A stretch of 64,000 nucleotides of DNA from Haloferax sp. Q22 (GTDB lineage: Archaea > Halobacteriota > Halobacteria > Halobacteriales > Haloferacaceae), in NCBI RefSeq assembly GCF_001482285.1, contig NZ_LOEP01000007.1, positions 1 to 64,000 of the forward strand, in the 5' to 3' direction. This document shows positions 16,827 through 25,122 of the stretch, piece after piece. A program made the translations under genes and the position numbers. The notes under the pieces are model-generated. The model saw nothing but the letters and a program-made list of their open reading frames with translations. It ran no database searches and was not told where the DNA came from. Positions within the stretch are counted from its first letter, which is position 1, and each line of letters begins with the position of its first letter.

Positions 16827-17603
16827 TCACTCGGGGAACAGTTCGACCTCAGATTCGATACTGTCGATAGTCGCCACGTCGCCCGCGTCGAGTTCCAGCG
16901 AGACGGCGTCGAGATTCGCCCGGAGGTGACGCTCGCTCGACGCCTTCGGGATGGGACACAGCCCCTTCGCGGCCAGCCACGCGAGGCTCACCGCTTCGGG
17001 CGTCGCGTCGTGTTTCTCCGCGACTGCGACGACCTCGTCCACGTCGCGGACGCGGCCTCCCGAAAGCGGCGAGTACGCGACCACGTCGTAGCCGTGTTCC
17101 TCGGCGTGGTCGAGGAGTTCGGGGCGCTGGAACAGCGGGTGGTACTCCGTCTGGTGAGCGACGAGCGGCGCGTCGAGCAGGTCGAGCGCCTCGTCCAACT
17201 CGGCGACGGTGAAGTTGCTCACGCCGACCCCGCGGGCGAGGCCGTCGTCGACGAGTTCGTCGAAGGCCGCAAGCGTCGCCTCGGGGTCGTAGGTGTCGAT
17301 GGGGCGGTGGACGTACAGGAGGTCGACGGAGTCCACGCCGAGCTTTTCGAGGCTCTCGCGGGTCGTCCGGCGCACGTCGGCGGGCGCGAGGCTGTCCGCC
17401 CAGACCTTGGTGGCGAGCGTCACGTCCTCGCGGGGGACGTCGGCGGCCGCGAGCGCGTCGCCGACGACCGCCTCGTTCCCGTAAATCTGTGCGGTGTCGA
17501 CGTGTCGGTAGCCCAACTCCAGCGCCGTCGTCACGGCGGCGGCCTCGTCGGGCGTGTCGAGGCCCATCGTCCCGAGACCGACTCGGGGGAGGGAGTGGGT
17601 CAT
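16827..17603 (-). CDS. Aldo/keto reductase
   Basis: 258 aa. NADPH-dependent carbonyl reductase of the AKR superfamily. The catalytic tetrad is visible: D36 and Y41 in 'GYRHVDTAQIYGNE', K66 in 'LATKVWAD', H99 in 'DLLYVHRP'. 'PIPKASSERHLRANL' near the end is the cofactor-phosphate loop. Its ATG overlaps the stop of the upstream HAD gene (ATGA, 17600-17603), so the two are translationally coupled. Substrate unknown. Confidence 0.92.
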   Translation of the reverse strand: MTHSLPRVGLGTMGLDTPDEAAAVTTALELGYRHVDTAQIYGNEAVVGDALAAADVPREDVTLATKVWADSLAPADVRRTTRESLEKLGVDSVDLLYVHRPIDTYDPEATLAAFDELVDDGLARGVGVSNFTVAELDEALDLLDAPLVAHQTEYHPLFQRPELLDHAEEHGYDVVAYSPLSGGRVRDVDEVVAVAEKHDATPEAVSLAWLAAKGLCPIPKASSERHLRANLDAVSLELDAGDVATIDSIESEVELFPE

Positions 17604-18331
17604 CGAGACGACGCACCGCCCTCGCGGCCGCCGTCGGCCGCGGGGCCAGACGCGGCGGACGCGTCGCCGACGACGGGGACGCCGTCGAGTTCGAGCAGAT
17701 CGTCGAGGCCGGCGATTTCGTGGGTCGGGTCGGGCGTCGGCGTGTGGTCGGCGCGGTGGCCGCGGCGGATGAACGCCGAGTCGACGCCCGCGGCCTCGGC
17801 GGCGGCGATGTCGCTGTCGCTGTCGCCGACGAACAGCGGCGAGTCGACGCCGAGGTCGGCCATGGCGCGTTCGAGGTAGTAGGGTTCGGGCTTCTTGCGG
17901 TGGAGGCTCGTCATCGAGGGCTCGCGGCCGTAGGCGGTACCGAACAGGTCCGCGGCGTCGAGGTGGTCGACGACGAAGTCGATGGTGGCCTGCTGGTTGC
18001 TGGAGACGATGCCCATCGGGGCGTCGATGCGGCGGAGCGCGTCGAAGTCGTCGTAGGGGACTTTCCGGCCGTCGGCGATGGCCCGCTGTTGGGCGGCCGA
18101 CTGGCGTTCGTCGCGGACGCGGAACAGCGTCTCGGGGTCGAGGTCGTAGGGCTCGGCGGCGGCGCGCACGTCCTCGGGAGAGACGTGGATGACCACCTGC
18201 TCGACGTGGTCCGGGTCGGGGTCGGCGACGCCGAGTTCGGCGAAGGCGTCCCACGTCGCGTCGCGGAGGGGCGAGAGTTCGACGAGCGTGGTCAACACGC
18301 CGTCGTGGTCGAAGATGACCGAGTCGTACAT
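17600..18331 (-). CDS. HAD superfamily phosphatase
   Basis: 243 aa. Catalytic nucleophile and acid D8 and D10 in 'FDHDGVL', 'GIVSSNQQATI' motif II, K in 'RKKPEPYY' motif III, and 'FVGDSDSDIAAA' motif IV. Phosphoglycolate-phosphatase-like architecture. The Gly/Ala-rich C-terminal tail is an extension. Overlaps the aldo/keto reductase start by four bases. Confidence 0.9.
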   Translation of the reverse strand: MYDSVIFDHDGVLTTLVELSPLRDATWDAFAELGVADPDPDHVEQVVIHVSPEDVRAAAEPYDLDPETLFRVRDERQSAAQQRAIADGRKVPYDDFDALRRIDAPMGIVSSNQQATIDFVVDHLDAADLFGTAYGREPSMTSLHRKKPEPYYLERAMADLGVDSPLFVGDSDSDIAAAEAAGVDSAFIRRGHRADHTPTPDPTHEIAGLDDLLELDGVPVVGDASAASGPAADGGREGGASSR

Positions 18332-18455
18332 ACCCGGACTCCGGCGGCGCGACGTGAATCATTTTCGCCTCCGGCCGCGGCCGCGAGCACGAACACGGTC
18401 CCCAATCCCGCCGCGTTGCGAGTCTTTTAGCGCCTCGAAGCCTCACGTCTGACCA

Positions 18456-18491
18456 ATGCTGGCTGGACTCACACGCGGGGTGGCGAGATGA
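18456..18491 (+). other. 11-codon upstream reading frame overlapping the next start
   Basis: ATG at 18456 encodes MLAGLTRGVAR and its TGA overlaps the ATG of the oxidoreductase (ATGA at 18488-18491). CTTTTAG at 18424-18430 is TATA-like and about 27-30 bases upstream of the small ATG, so a leaderless transcript would begin with this frame. It may be a coupling leader peptide. Confidence 0.4.
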
Positions 18492-19522
18492 CTCGCGACG
18501 TGTGCATCGTCGGAGCCGGGGCCGCTGGGGCTGGCGCGGCCTACGCGCTCCGCGAGGCGAACGCGAACGTCACGATTCTCGAGAAGAGCCGCGGCGTGTG
18601 CGGGCGCGCCGCGACGCGCCGCCGACACGGCTGTCGGTACGACCATGGCGCGAACTACGTGAAAGACTACGACCGCCGAACGGCGCAGCTCGTCCGCGGA
18701 CTGGGCGCGGACGGGTTGGTCAACATCGACGAGCCAGTCTGGACGTTCGACGGCGACGGCGTCATCTCGGAAGGCGACAACCGGGACCAACACAAGTGGA
18801 CGTGGACCGAGGGCATCACGCAACTGGCGAAGCGCCTGCTCGCGGAGACCGAGGCGACCGTCGAGCGCGAGACGCGCGTGGCCGCCATCGACCACAACCC
18901 CGACAGCGGCTACTGGTCCGTCGTCGACGAGGCGGGGACGCGACACGGTCCGTTCGACTCGGTGCTCCTGACGCCGCCGGCCCCGCAGACGGCCGGGATT
19001 CTCACCGAGATGGGCTGGGGCGACCAGTGCATGGTCGCGCTCCGTGAGGCCATCGGGAGCGTCGAGTACCGGACGGTTCGAACCGTCGTCCTCCACTACC
19101 CCTTCGAGCGCGAGGAGCCGTGGTACGCCCTCGTCAACCCCGACAAGACCCACCCGGTCGGCTGGGTCGCCCGCGAGGAGTGCAAGGAGGGCCACGTCCC
19201 CGACGGCGAGAGCCTGCTCGTCGTCCAACCGAGCCCCGAGTGGTCCGAAGCGCACTACGACGACCCCCTCGACGACGCGGCCGACGAGGTCGCCGGAATG
19301 GTCGCCGAACTCCTCGACGACGAGCGCCTACGCGACCCCGACTGGGTGGACGACCAGGGCTGGCGGTACGCCCTCCCCGACGGCGTCGCCGACCGCGAGA
19401 TACTCCGCCGCGGGGAGTCACACGGCCTCTACTTCGCTGGCGACTGGACGGTCGGCGAGGGCCGAGTCCACGCCGCGCTCTGGAGCGGCGTCGACGCGGG
19501 CGAGCGAATCGCCGAGCAGTAG
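18488..19522 (+). CDS. FAD-dependent oxidoreductase, renalase-like
   Basis: 344 aa. N-terminal 'CIVGAGAAGAGAAYAL' is the dinucleotide-binding fold, followed by 'VTILEKSRGVCGRAATRR' typical of renalase/amine-oxidase-like flavoproteins. 'GLYFAGDWTVGEGRVHAALWSG' is the C-terminal FAD loop. The substrate is unknown; renalase relatives oxidise off-pathway dihydro-NAD(P). The start overlaps an 11-codon upstream frame. Confidence 0.87.
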   Translation: MTRDVCIVGAGAAGAGAAYALREANANVTILEKSRGVCGRAATRRRHGCRYDHGANYVKDYDRRTAQLVRGLGADGLVNIDEPVWTFDGDGVISEGDNRDQHKWTWTEGITQLAKRLLAETEATVERETRVAAIDHNPDSGYWSVVDEAGTRHGPFDSVLLTPPAPQTAGILTEMGWGDQCMVALREAIGSVEYRTVRTVVLHYPFEREEPWYALVNPDKTHPVGWVAREECKEGHVPDGESLLVVQPSPEWSEAHYDDPLDDAADEVAGMVAELLDDERLRDPDWVDDQGWRYALPDGVADREILRRGESHGLYFAGDWTVGEGRVHAALWSGVDAGERIAEQ

Positions 19523-19585
19523 ACGAAAAGAGCCGACGGCGACGACAATAGCCTCAAGGGTCGATGCGACGACCTCGACGCGGCC

Positions 19586-21331
19586 TCAGATGTCGGCGTC
19601 TTCGCCGTACACCGACTCGCCGCGCTGGAGTCGCGCGGCGATGCCGAACGTCTGTTCTCGCTCCCGGCGCGTCGGCGAGTGCGCCGCGAGGTAGCGCGCG
19701 ACGCCGACGAGGAGGGTCCGCGCCTCCTCGGGCGGCCGCGTCGCCGCCTGTCTGAACCCGGCTTCGAGCGCCTGATAGGTGTGGAAGCCGGCGTCTTCGC
19801 GGAGCAGCGCGCCACCGAGTTCGCGGCGGAGCCTCGCCGGGTCGCCGCCGCCGTCGAGGAACCCCGCAGCCGCCCGGCCGGCGTCGTTCACCCGCCCTTC
19901 GGCGTCGAACGCCGCGGACAGCGTTTCGAGTGCTTCCGCGGGGTCGGCGTCGGGGGCCGGGTCGGGAAGCGGTGCCGGCGGCGTGTTCAGGAACCGGTCG
20001 AGGTAGACGTTGATGGCGGCGTCGAACGCGCCCCGATAGAGCTCTTTCGCGCCCGTCCGCTCGGCGAGTCGGTGGACCGCGTTGGCGTAGGTGAACGTGT
20101 GGTGGACCGTGTTCCAGTCGCCGAACTCGTTGGTGGTCGAGAACCGCGCGACGCGGGTCCCGGCGGCGAAGGCGACGACATCGGCGAGTTGGGCGGGCGT
20201 CGCACCGCTCCGAATCGCCTCGGTCAGCGCGTCGACGACGGCGTGCTGGTCGTCGCCGAGGAGGGTATCGAGCAGGTCGTCCGGGGAGGACCACGTCTCG
20301 TCCGCACCGGCTGCGACGTGGTCGTCGAGGTCGGCGAACACGTCGTCGAGCGCGTCCGCGAGGTCGATTGGGCGACGCCACTCGGCGGACTCCTCGGCGC
20401 GGTCGGCGCGGGCGAGTCCGCGGACGAGGCTCGGGAGAACCTCGTCGGCGCGGTCCCAGCCGACGTGGTCGAGCGCCTCGCAGGCCTTGTTCACGAAGTC
20501 GAGGACGTGTCCCGTGTCGAGGTAGCGGTGGTCGGTGGCCGCGGCGGCGACCATGCCGGCGAGTTCGGCGTCGTCGTGAGCGGCCGCGATTGCGGTCCGG
20601 AGGACGCGCTCCGCGCCGTCGGGATCACGGACCTCGACGTTCTCGCGGAACCACGACCGAAGGCGGTCGAAGTCGGTGTCGGTCGCGCCGAGGGCGTCCT
20701 GTTCGAACCGCGGCGGCTCGTCGGAGACGTCGCCCGCGACGTGGACGAGCCCCTGATAGAGCGCACGCTTCCGGTCGTCGGGATCGAGGTCGGGGAGGAC
20801 GTTCGCCATCGCAGTCAGGATGGTGAGGCCCGACCCCCAGCCGTCGCGCCGGTAGCGACAGCCGAATCGGACGCCGGTCGAAAGCGGCTCCGTCGGCTCG
20901 ACACCGGCGTCGAGGAGGCCGATGACGGACTTCGCGACGACCAGTCGGAGGTTCTGTTCGAGGCCGTCTTCCAGCCGGTTCGACCAGCGGACCGCCGGCG
21001 GGTCGTCCGGGTCGGGGTTCGGGTCGACGTAGACTGTCCCGTCGCGCACCTCCACGGGGTAGGTCCGCACGTCGTCGGCCCACGGGTCGAAGGTGTCGCC
21101 GCAGGAGAGTTCGAACCGAGCGTGGTGCCAGTGACAGGTCAGCACGCCCTCGTCAACGGTGCCGCGGGCGAGGGGGAAACCCATGTGCGGACAAGCATTA
21201 TCTGTGGCCCTGACGGACCCCTCGTGGTCGAAGAGGACGATAGAGCGTCCGTCCAGCGAGACCAGCTCGCGGCCGGACTCTCGGAGGTCCGCGAGGTCGA
21301 CGGCGGGGCGAAAGCGGTCTTCGGATGCCAT
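19586..21331 (-). CDS. Rieske [2Fe-2S] protein with large helical domain
   Basis: 581 aa. Residues 1-115 form a Rieske domain with C47-P-H49 and C66-x2-H69 ('CPHMG', 'CHWHHARF'). The remaining roughly 450 residues are helical and unrecognised, with conserved-looking His motifs such as 'NTVHHTFTYANAVHRL' and 'HRYLDTGHVLDFVNKACEAL'. No membrane segment is seen, so this is not a cytochrome bc subunit, and the usual ring-hydroxylase mononuclear iron motif is not evident. The ATG at 21331 starts the fold; the longer frame is unlike the family. Convergent with the flavoprotein. Confidence 0.82.
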   Translation of the reverse strand: MASEDRFRPAVDLADLRESGRELVSLDGRSIVLFDHEGSVRATDNACPHMGFPLARGTVDEGVLTCHWHHARFELSCGDTFDPWADDVRTYPVEVRDGTVYVDPNPDPDDPPAVRWSNRLEDGLEQNLRLVVAKSVIGLLDAGVEPTEPLSTGVRFGCRYRRDGWGSGLTILTAMANVLPDLDPDDRKRALYQGLVHVAGDVSDEPPRFEQDALGATDTDFDRLRSWFRENVEVRDPDGAERVLRTAIAAAHDDAELAGMVAAAATDHRYLDTGHVLDFVNKACEALDHVGWDRADEVLPSLVRGLARADRAEESAEWRRPIDLADALDDVFADLDDHVAAGADETWSSPDDLLDTLLGDDQHAVVDALTEAIRSGATPAQLADVVAFAAGTRVARFSTTNEFGDWNTVHHTFTYANAVHRLAERTGAKELYRGAFDAAINVYLDRFLNTPPAPLPDPAPDADPAEALETLSAAFDAEGRVNDAGRAAAGFLDGGGDPARLRRELGGALLREDAGFHTYQALEAGFRQAATRPPEEARTLLVGVARYLAAHSPTRREREQTFGIAARLQRGESVYGEDADI

Positions 21332-21537
21332 GTGCACACGTTCGACACGATGATTCCTAAAGATTCGCTGAAGCGAATTTACGTCAGCGATGTGATGTGT
21401 TCCAGAATACTCCGTTTCCGAGGCCTCACACGGCTGGTTTCGAATGGGATCGGTGTTCACCGACCGGCGGACCGCAGTGCCGCGAGCTAGCACGATTCGG
21501 GCGTGTCTTTTTCGTTACCGAAGCCTAACGAGGAAGC

Positions 21538-22407
21538 GTGTCCGCGCTGACCGTCCGCATCGACCCCCACGTGCACTCGGAAGGCTCGTACGACGCGCAC
21601 GACCCGGTGGAGCTCATCTTGGAGCAGGCCGCCGAAATCGGGTTGGACGCCGTCGTCATCACCGACCACGACGTCATCGACGAGTCGCTCCGAGCGGCGC
21701 AACTCGCACCGATGTACGGCCTCGTCGGCATCCCCGGCGTGGAAGTCTCGACGGCCGACGGCCACCTCCTCGCGCTCGGCGTGGAGGAGCTTCCGCCGCG
21801 GCGTCGCCCGCTGGACGAGACGGCCCGCTGGGTGCGCGAGCGCGGCGGCGTCGCCATCGTTCCGCACCCCTTCCAGCGGAGCCGACACGGCATCGGTCGC
21901 CGTCGGCTCGGCCGGTATCACGACGCCGCGGGCGGCGACGCCTTCGACGCCATCGAGACGTACAACTCGTGGCTCTTCACGGGTTACAAGAACCGCCGTG
22001 CCCGCCGGTTCGCCGCGAAGCGCCAGTACCCCGGCGTCGCCGGGAGCGACGCCCACAAGGTCGGGTACGTCGGCCGCGCCTACACCGAAATCGACATCCC
22101 CGACGTGTCCCGCGCCTCCCTCGCCGCCGACGACATCTTGGACGCCATCCGCAACGGTTCGACCGAGGTGCAGGGCCGCCGGACGCCGATTCCGACGAGC
22201 ACGAAACACTACGCCGGCGCGGCCGGCCGGAAGTCCGCGTACTACGCCAAGCGCGGGGCGCTCGGGAGCGCGCTGCTCGCCAAGAAGGGCGCGTTCAAAT
22301 CCGGCTACTACGCGAAACTCGGCGCGCTCAAGAGCGGGTCGCTGGCGAAGACCGGCGTCGCGCAGGCCGCGCGGATGCTCTACCGGATGTCGCCGCTCTC
22401 ACGGTAG
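21538..22407 (+). CDS. PHP-domain metal-dependent hydrolase with C-terminal repeats
   Basis: 289 aa from GTG. PHP metal motifs: H11-x-H13 in 'IDPHVHSEGS', 'ITDHDVI', 'IVPHPFQ' and 'VAGSDAHKVG'. PHP proteins are phosphoesterases or polymerase-associated. The last 60 residues carry imperfect repeats of the type 'KSAYYAKRGALGSALLAKKG' and then 'KSGYYAKLGALKSGSLAKTG', basic and Ala/Gly/Tyr-rich. These may bind membrane or nucleic acid. No operon partner. Confidence 0.85.
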   Translation: MSALTVRIDPHVHSEGSYDAHDPVELILEQAAEIGLDAVVITDHDVIDESLRAAQLAPMYGLVGIPGVEVSTADGHLLALGVEELPPRRRPLDETARWVRERGGVAIVPHPFQRSRHGIGRRRLGRYHDAAGGDAFDAIETYNSWLFTGYKNRRARRFAAKRQYPGVAGSDAHKVGYVGRAYTEIDIPDVSRASLAADDILDAIRNGSTEVQGRRTPIPTSTKHYAGAAGRKSAYYAKRGALGSALLAKKGAFKSGYYAKLGALKSGSLAKTGVAQAARMLYRMSPLSR

Positions 22408-22460
22408 CGGGCAGTAGCGCGGACGCCGGCGCGAGCGTCGAAAAAGCGTTTGTTCTGTCC

Positions 22461-23504
22461 TCAGTCGTCCGAACTCACGAGTTCCTCGTACTGCGCGCCG
22501 GTCTGCTTCAGTTTCGCCGTCGAGTAGAGTCGCTCGTGGTCGAACGGCAGGTGGTCGGCGGCGAGTTCATCTATCTTCTCGTCGACGGCGTCGGCGTCCC
22601 GGCCGTGAATCATGGTAAAGAGGTTGTACTCCCAGCCCTGTTCGGGGCGGCGCGGTCGGTGGTAACAGAGCGTGACGTACGGGAGGCTCCCGACGGCCTC
22701 GCCGCGGGCGTCGAGGTCGTCGTCGGGGACGTTCCAGACGACCATGCAGTTGTTCCGAAAGCCCGTGACGATGTGGTTGACGACGCAGCCGATGCGCTTG
22801 ATACAGCCGTCGGCGAGCAGGTGCTCGACGGCGACGAGCACGTCGTCGACCTCGGCGTCGAGGGCGTCGGCCACGTCCCGGTAGGGGGTCTTCGACAGCG
22901 GGAAGCCGCCCTGAATCTCCACGAGCAGGCGTGCTTCGAGCGACGAGAGGTCGCCGGTGGCGTCCTCGGAGATGCGGGTGGCACTCACGTCGGTCGCGCC
23001 GAGGCTCTCGCGGGCGAAGCGATCGTCGTTGACGATGGGGAATTCGAGGTCGATGTAGTAGTCGGTGAGCATCGGGAGGTTCAGCACCTCACAGCCGGTT
23101 CGCTCCTCGATTTCGGCGAGAATGCGGTCGCGCGTCTCGCGGGAGCCGGCGGTGACGACGAACCACATGTTCCACTCGTGGGCGCGGCGGTAGTTGTGGT
23201 TCACCTGCCGGTAGCCGTTGATGAGTTCGGCGACCTCCTCGAAGCGCTCCTCGGGCGCGGAGACGGCCGCGAGGGTCGAACTACCGATGACCGGCGGGTT
23301 GAGGACCGGCCCGAACCGCCGGAAGATACCGTCGTCGCGGAGCCGACGGACGCGGTCGAGGGCGTCGTCCTCGTCGATGCCTAGCTCCTCGGCGACGGCG
23401 CGGAACGGCCGCTGTTCGACCGGGAAGCCGCTCTGGTAGCCGTCGATAAGCGCCGCATCGACCTCGTCGATGCCGTCCCGCCAATCATCCGACAACGCGC
23501 TCAT
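22461..23504 (-). CDS. ahbAB: Siroheme decarboxylase, AhbA-AhbB fusion (Lrp/AsnC fold)
   Basis: 347 aa made of two related halves, each with an AsnC-like winged helix and an RAM-type domain. Together they convert siroheme to didecarboxysiroheme in the alternative haem pathway. First half contains 'NHNYRRAHEWNMWFV', second half 'LCYHRPRRPEQGWEYNLF', the His-rich substrate segments of AhbB and AhbA. In many archaea these are separate genes. It is divergent from the TrpD2-like gene. Confidence 0.85.
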   Translation of the reverse strand: MSALSDDWRDGIDEVDAALIDGYQSGFPVEQRPFRAVAEELGIDEDDALDRVRRLRDDGIFRRFGPVLNPPVIGSSTLAAVSAPEERFEEVAELINGYRQVNHNYRRAHEWNMWFVVTAGSRETRDRILAEIEERTGCEVLNLPMLTDYYIDLEFPIVNDDRFARESLGATDVSATRISEDATGDLSSLEARLLVEIQGGFPLSKTPYRDVADALDAEVDDVLVAVEHLLADGCIKRIGCVVNHIVTGFRNNCMVVWNVPDDDLDARGEAVGSLPYVTLCYHRPRRPEQGWEYNLFTMIHGRDADAVDEKIDELAADHLPFDHERLYSTAKLKQTGAQYEELVSSDD

Positions 23505-23581
23505 TACCCGGCGTTAGGAGTCGGGAAGCCTATCGCTTTCGGACGGCGACGTCGCTCCCGCGCGACGGGACCGAACGGGAC

Positions 23582-23590
23582 GTTTTTTGA
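23582..23590 (+). promoter_or_regulatory. T-rich TATA-like element of the TrpD2-like gene
   Basis: GTTTTTTGA is centred about 26 bases upstream of the ATG at 23613, consistent with a leaderless transcript. It lies in the divergent gap shared with ahbAB. Confidence 0.45.
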
Positions 23591-23612
23591 CCGCTCGCCC
23601 GAACACAGGAGC

Positions 23613-24692
23613 ATGTCAGTAGTCGAAAGCGAGTTCGGGGAATGGCCGCTGAAGCGTCTGATGACGGAAGTCGTCGGCACGGGCACGAAGTCCGCCGAGG
23701 ACATGAGCCGCGAGCAGGCGTCCGAGGCGATGCGCCGCATCCTCGCCGGCGAACCGGACCACACGACGCTCGGCGCGTTCTGGCTCGCCAACCGCTGGAA
23801 GCACAACAACGCGGAGGAACTCGCCGCCTACACCGACGTAATGGCCGAAGGCGTCGAGTACGCCGAACCCGAGGTCGACCCGGTCGACTGCGGCGCGAAC
23901 TACGACGGCAAGGGCAAGACCGCCATCCTCGGCGTCGCCGCCGGCGTCGTCGCCGCCGCGGCCGGCACGCCCGTCGTCGTCCACTCCGGCGACCGCGTCC
24001 CGACACAGAAGCAGGACGCCTACAAGCACGTCCTCGACGAACTCGGCGTCCGGACGGAACTCGACCCCGCGGAGTCCGCCGACATGGTCGACGACACCGG
24101 CTTCGGCTTCTACTACCAGCCGCGGTTTAACCCCGCCATCCACGCGCTCTGGGAGCGCCGCGACAACATGGGCGTCCGGACGTTCGTCAACACCATCGAG
24201 ACCATCGCCAACCCCGCGAACGCCTCGGTCCACCTCGGGTCGTTCTACCACCTCGCGTTCGCCAAGAAGATGGTCGACACCTTCGAGGCGAGCGAGCACC
24301 ACGACCTCGACCGCGTCCTCATGTTCCAGGGCATGGAGGGCTACGACGACATCCGCCCCGGCTACACGAAGGTCGCCGAGTGGACCGCCGGCGACGACGG
24401 CGAGGCCACCTTCGACGACTTCGACATCGAGACCGCCGAGTACGGCATGGACTTCGAGTACGACGACCTCGGCGTCGACGAGGACGACGTGGCCGGCGAC
24501 TCCGCCGAAATCACGGAAGCCGTGCTCGCCGGCGGCGAGGACCGCTTCGCCGACGCCGTCGCCCTCAACGCGGCGCTCCGCATCTACGCCCGCGAAGACG
24601 CGGAAACCATCGACGAGGGGCTCGACATGGCCCGCGACGCCATCACCTCCGGCGACGCGGAAGCCGTGCTCGAAGACCTGCGCGAGTTCTGA
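23613..24692 (+). CDS. TrpD2-like (anthranilate phosphoribosyltransferase family) protein
   Basis: 359 aa, glycosyltransferase family 3 fold. The N-terminal helical domain is followed by 'DCGANYDGKGKTAILGVAAG', occupying the place of the GTGGD PRPP loop but altered, and by 'VVHSGDRVPTQKQ'. The loop change matches the YbiB/TrpD2 branch, known to bind nucleic acid rather than make tryptophan. No trp genes are nearby. Long acidic insertion about 255-300. Confidence 0.8.
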   Translation: MSVVESEFGEWPLKRLMTEVVGTGTKSAEDMSREQASEAMRRILAGEPDHTTLGAFWLANRWKHNNAEELAAYTDVMAEGVEYAEPEVDPVDCGANYDGKGKTAILGVAAGVVAAAAGTPVVVHSGDRVPTQKQDAYKHVLDELGVRTELDPAESADMVDDTGFGFYYQPRFNPAIHALWERRDNMGVRTFVNTIETIANPANASVHLGSFYHLAFAKKMVDTFEASEHHDLDRVLMFQGMEGYDDIRPGYTKVAEWTAGDDGEATFDDFDIETAEYGMDFEYDDLGVDEDDVAGDSAEITEAVLAGGEDRFADAVALNAALRIYAREDAETIDEGLDMARDAITSGDAEAVLEDLREF

Positions 24693-24726
24693 ACTCGCAG
24701 TCGCAGCCGACTCGAACGCTCTCGGT

Positions 24727-25083
24727 TCAACACGTCGGCCCTACCGACTCACCGCCGACGTACCGAACCGACTCCACGCCAACGACGTAGACCGATTCTG
24801 ACGACCCGTCGGCGTGCGACCGGTTCGTGCTGTACCAGTACGGGTGCGAGACGCGGACCGTCCAGCCGTCGAGGCTTCGGCCGACGACCGACGCCGATTC
24901 GTCGCTGACGGTCGCCGACGTGCCGTAGGTTGTGATGCACTCGTTGGCCGCCAGTTCGGTCTGGAGGCGCGTTTCTTCCGCCGCTATCGCCCGCCGTTGG
25001 GCCTCCCTGTCGAGGACGAAGACGGTGCCCGCCGCGACGACAAGGAGAACCAAGAGAAGCGAGAACGCGGCGCGGCGGTCCAT
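24727..25083 (-). CDS. Small membrane-anchored extracytoplasmic protein
   Basis: 118 aa. N-terminal signal-anchor 'AAFSLLLVLLVVAAGTVFVL' (5-24) followed by a short coiled region and a soluble domain with two Cys (C49 and C118 by count). No lipobox. Function unknown. Lies 39 bases after the aspartoacylase-like gene on the same strand, possibly co-transcribed. Confidence 0.75.
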   Translation of the reverse strand: MDRRAAFSLLLVLLVVAAGTVFVLDREAQRRAIAAEETRLQTELAANECITTYGTSATVSDESASVVGRSLDGWTVRVSHPYWYSTNRSHADGSSESVYVVGVESVRYVGGESVGPTC

Positions 25084-25122
25084 ACGAACTTGACCGTCGA
25101 GTGCGGATAAATGTTTTCTGCC

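Noticed and set aside
19679-21490. 603-codon frame antisense to the Rieske gene
   Set aside because: The opposite strand holds intact Rieske ligands; this frame is a repetitive Val/Glu/Arg shadow.
23613-24692. True tryptophan-pathway TrpD
   Set aside because: The PRPP loop is altered (GANYDGKGKT instead of the GTGGD type) and no trp genes are near, fitting the TrpD2/YbiB branch.
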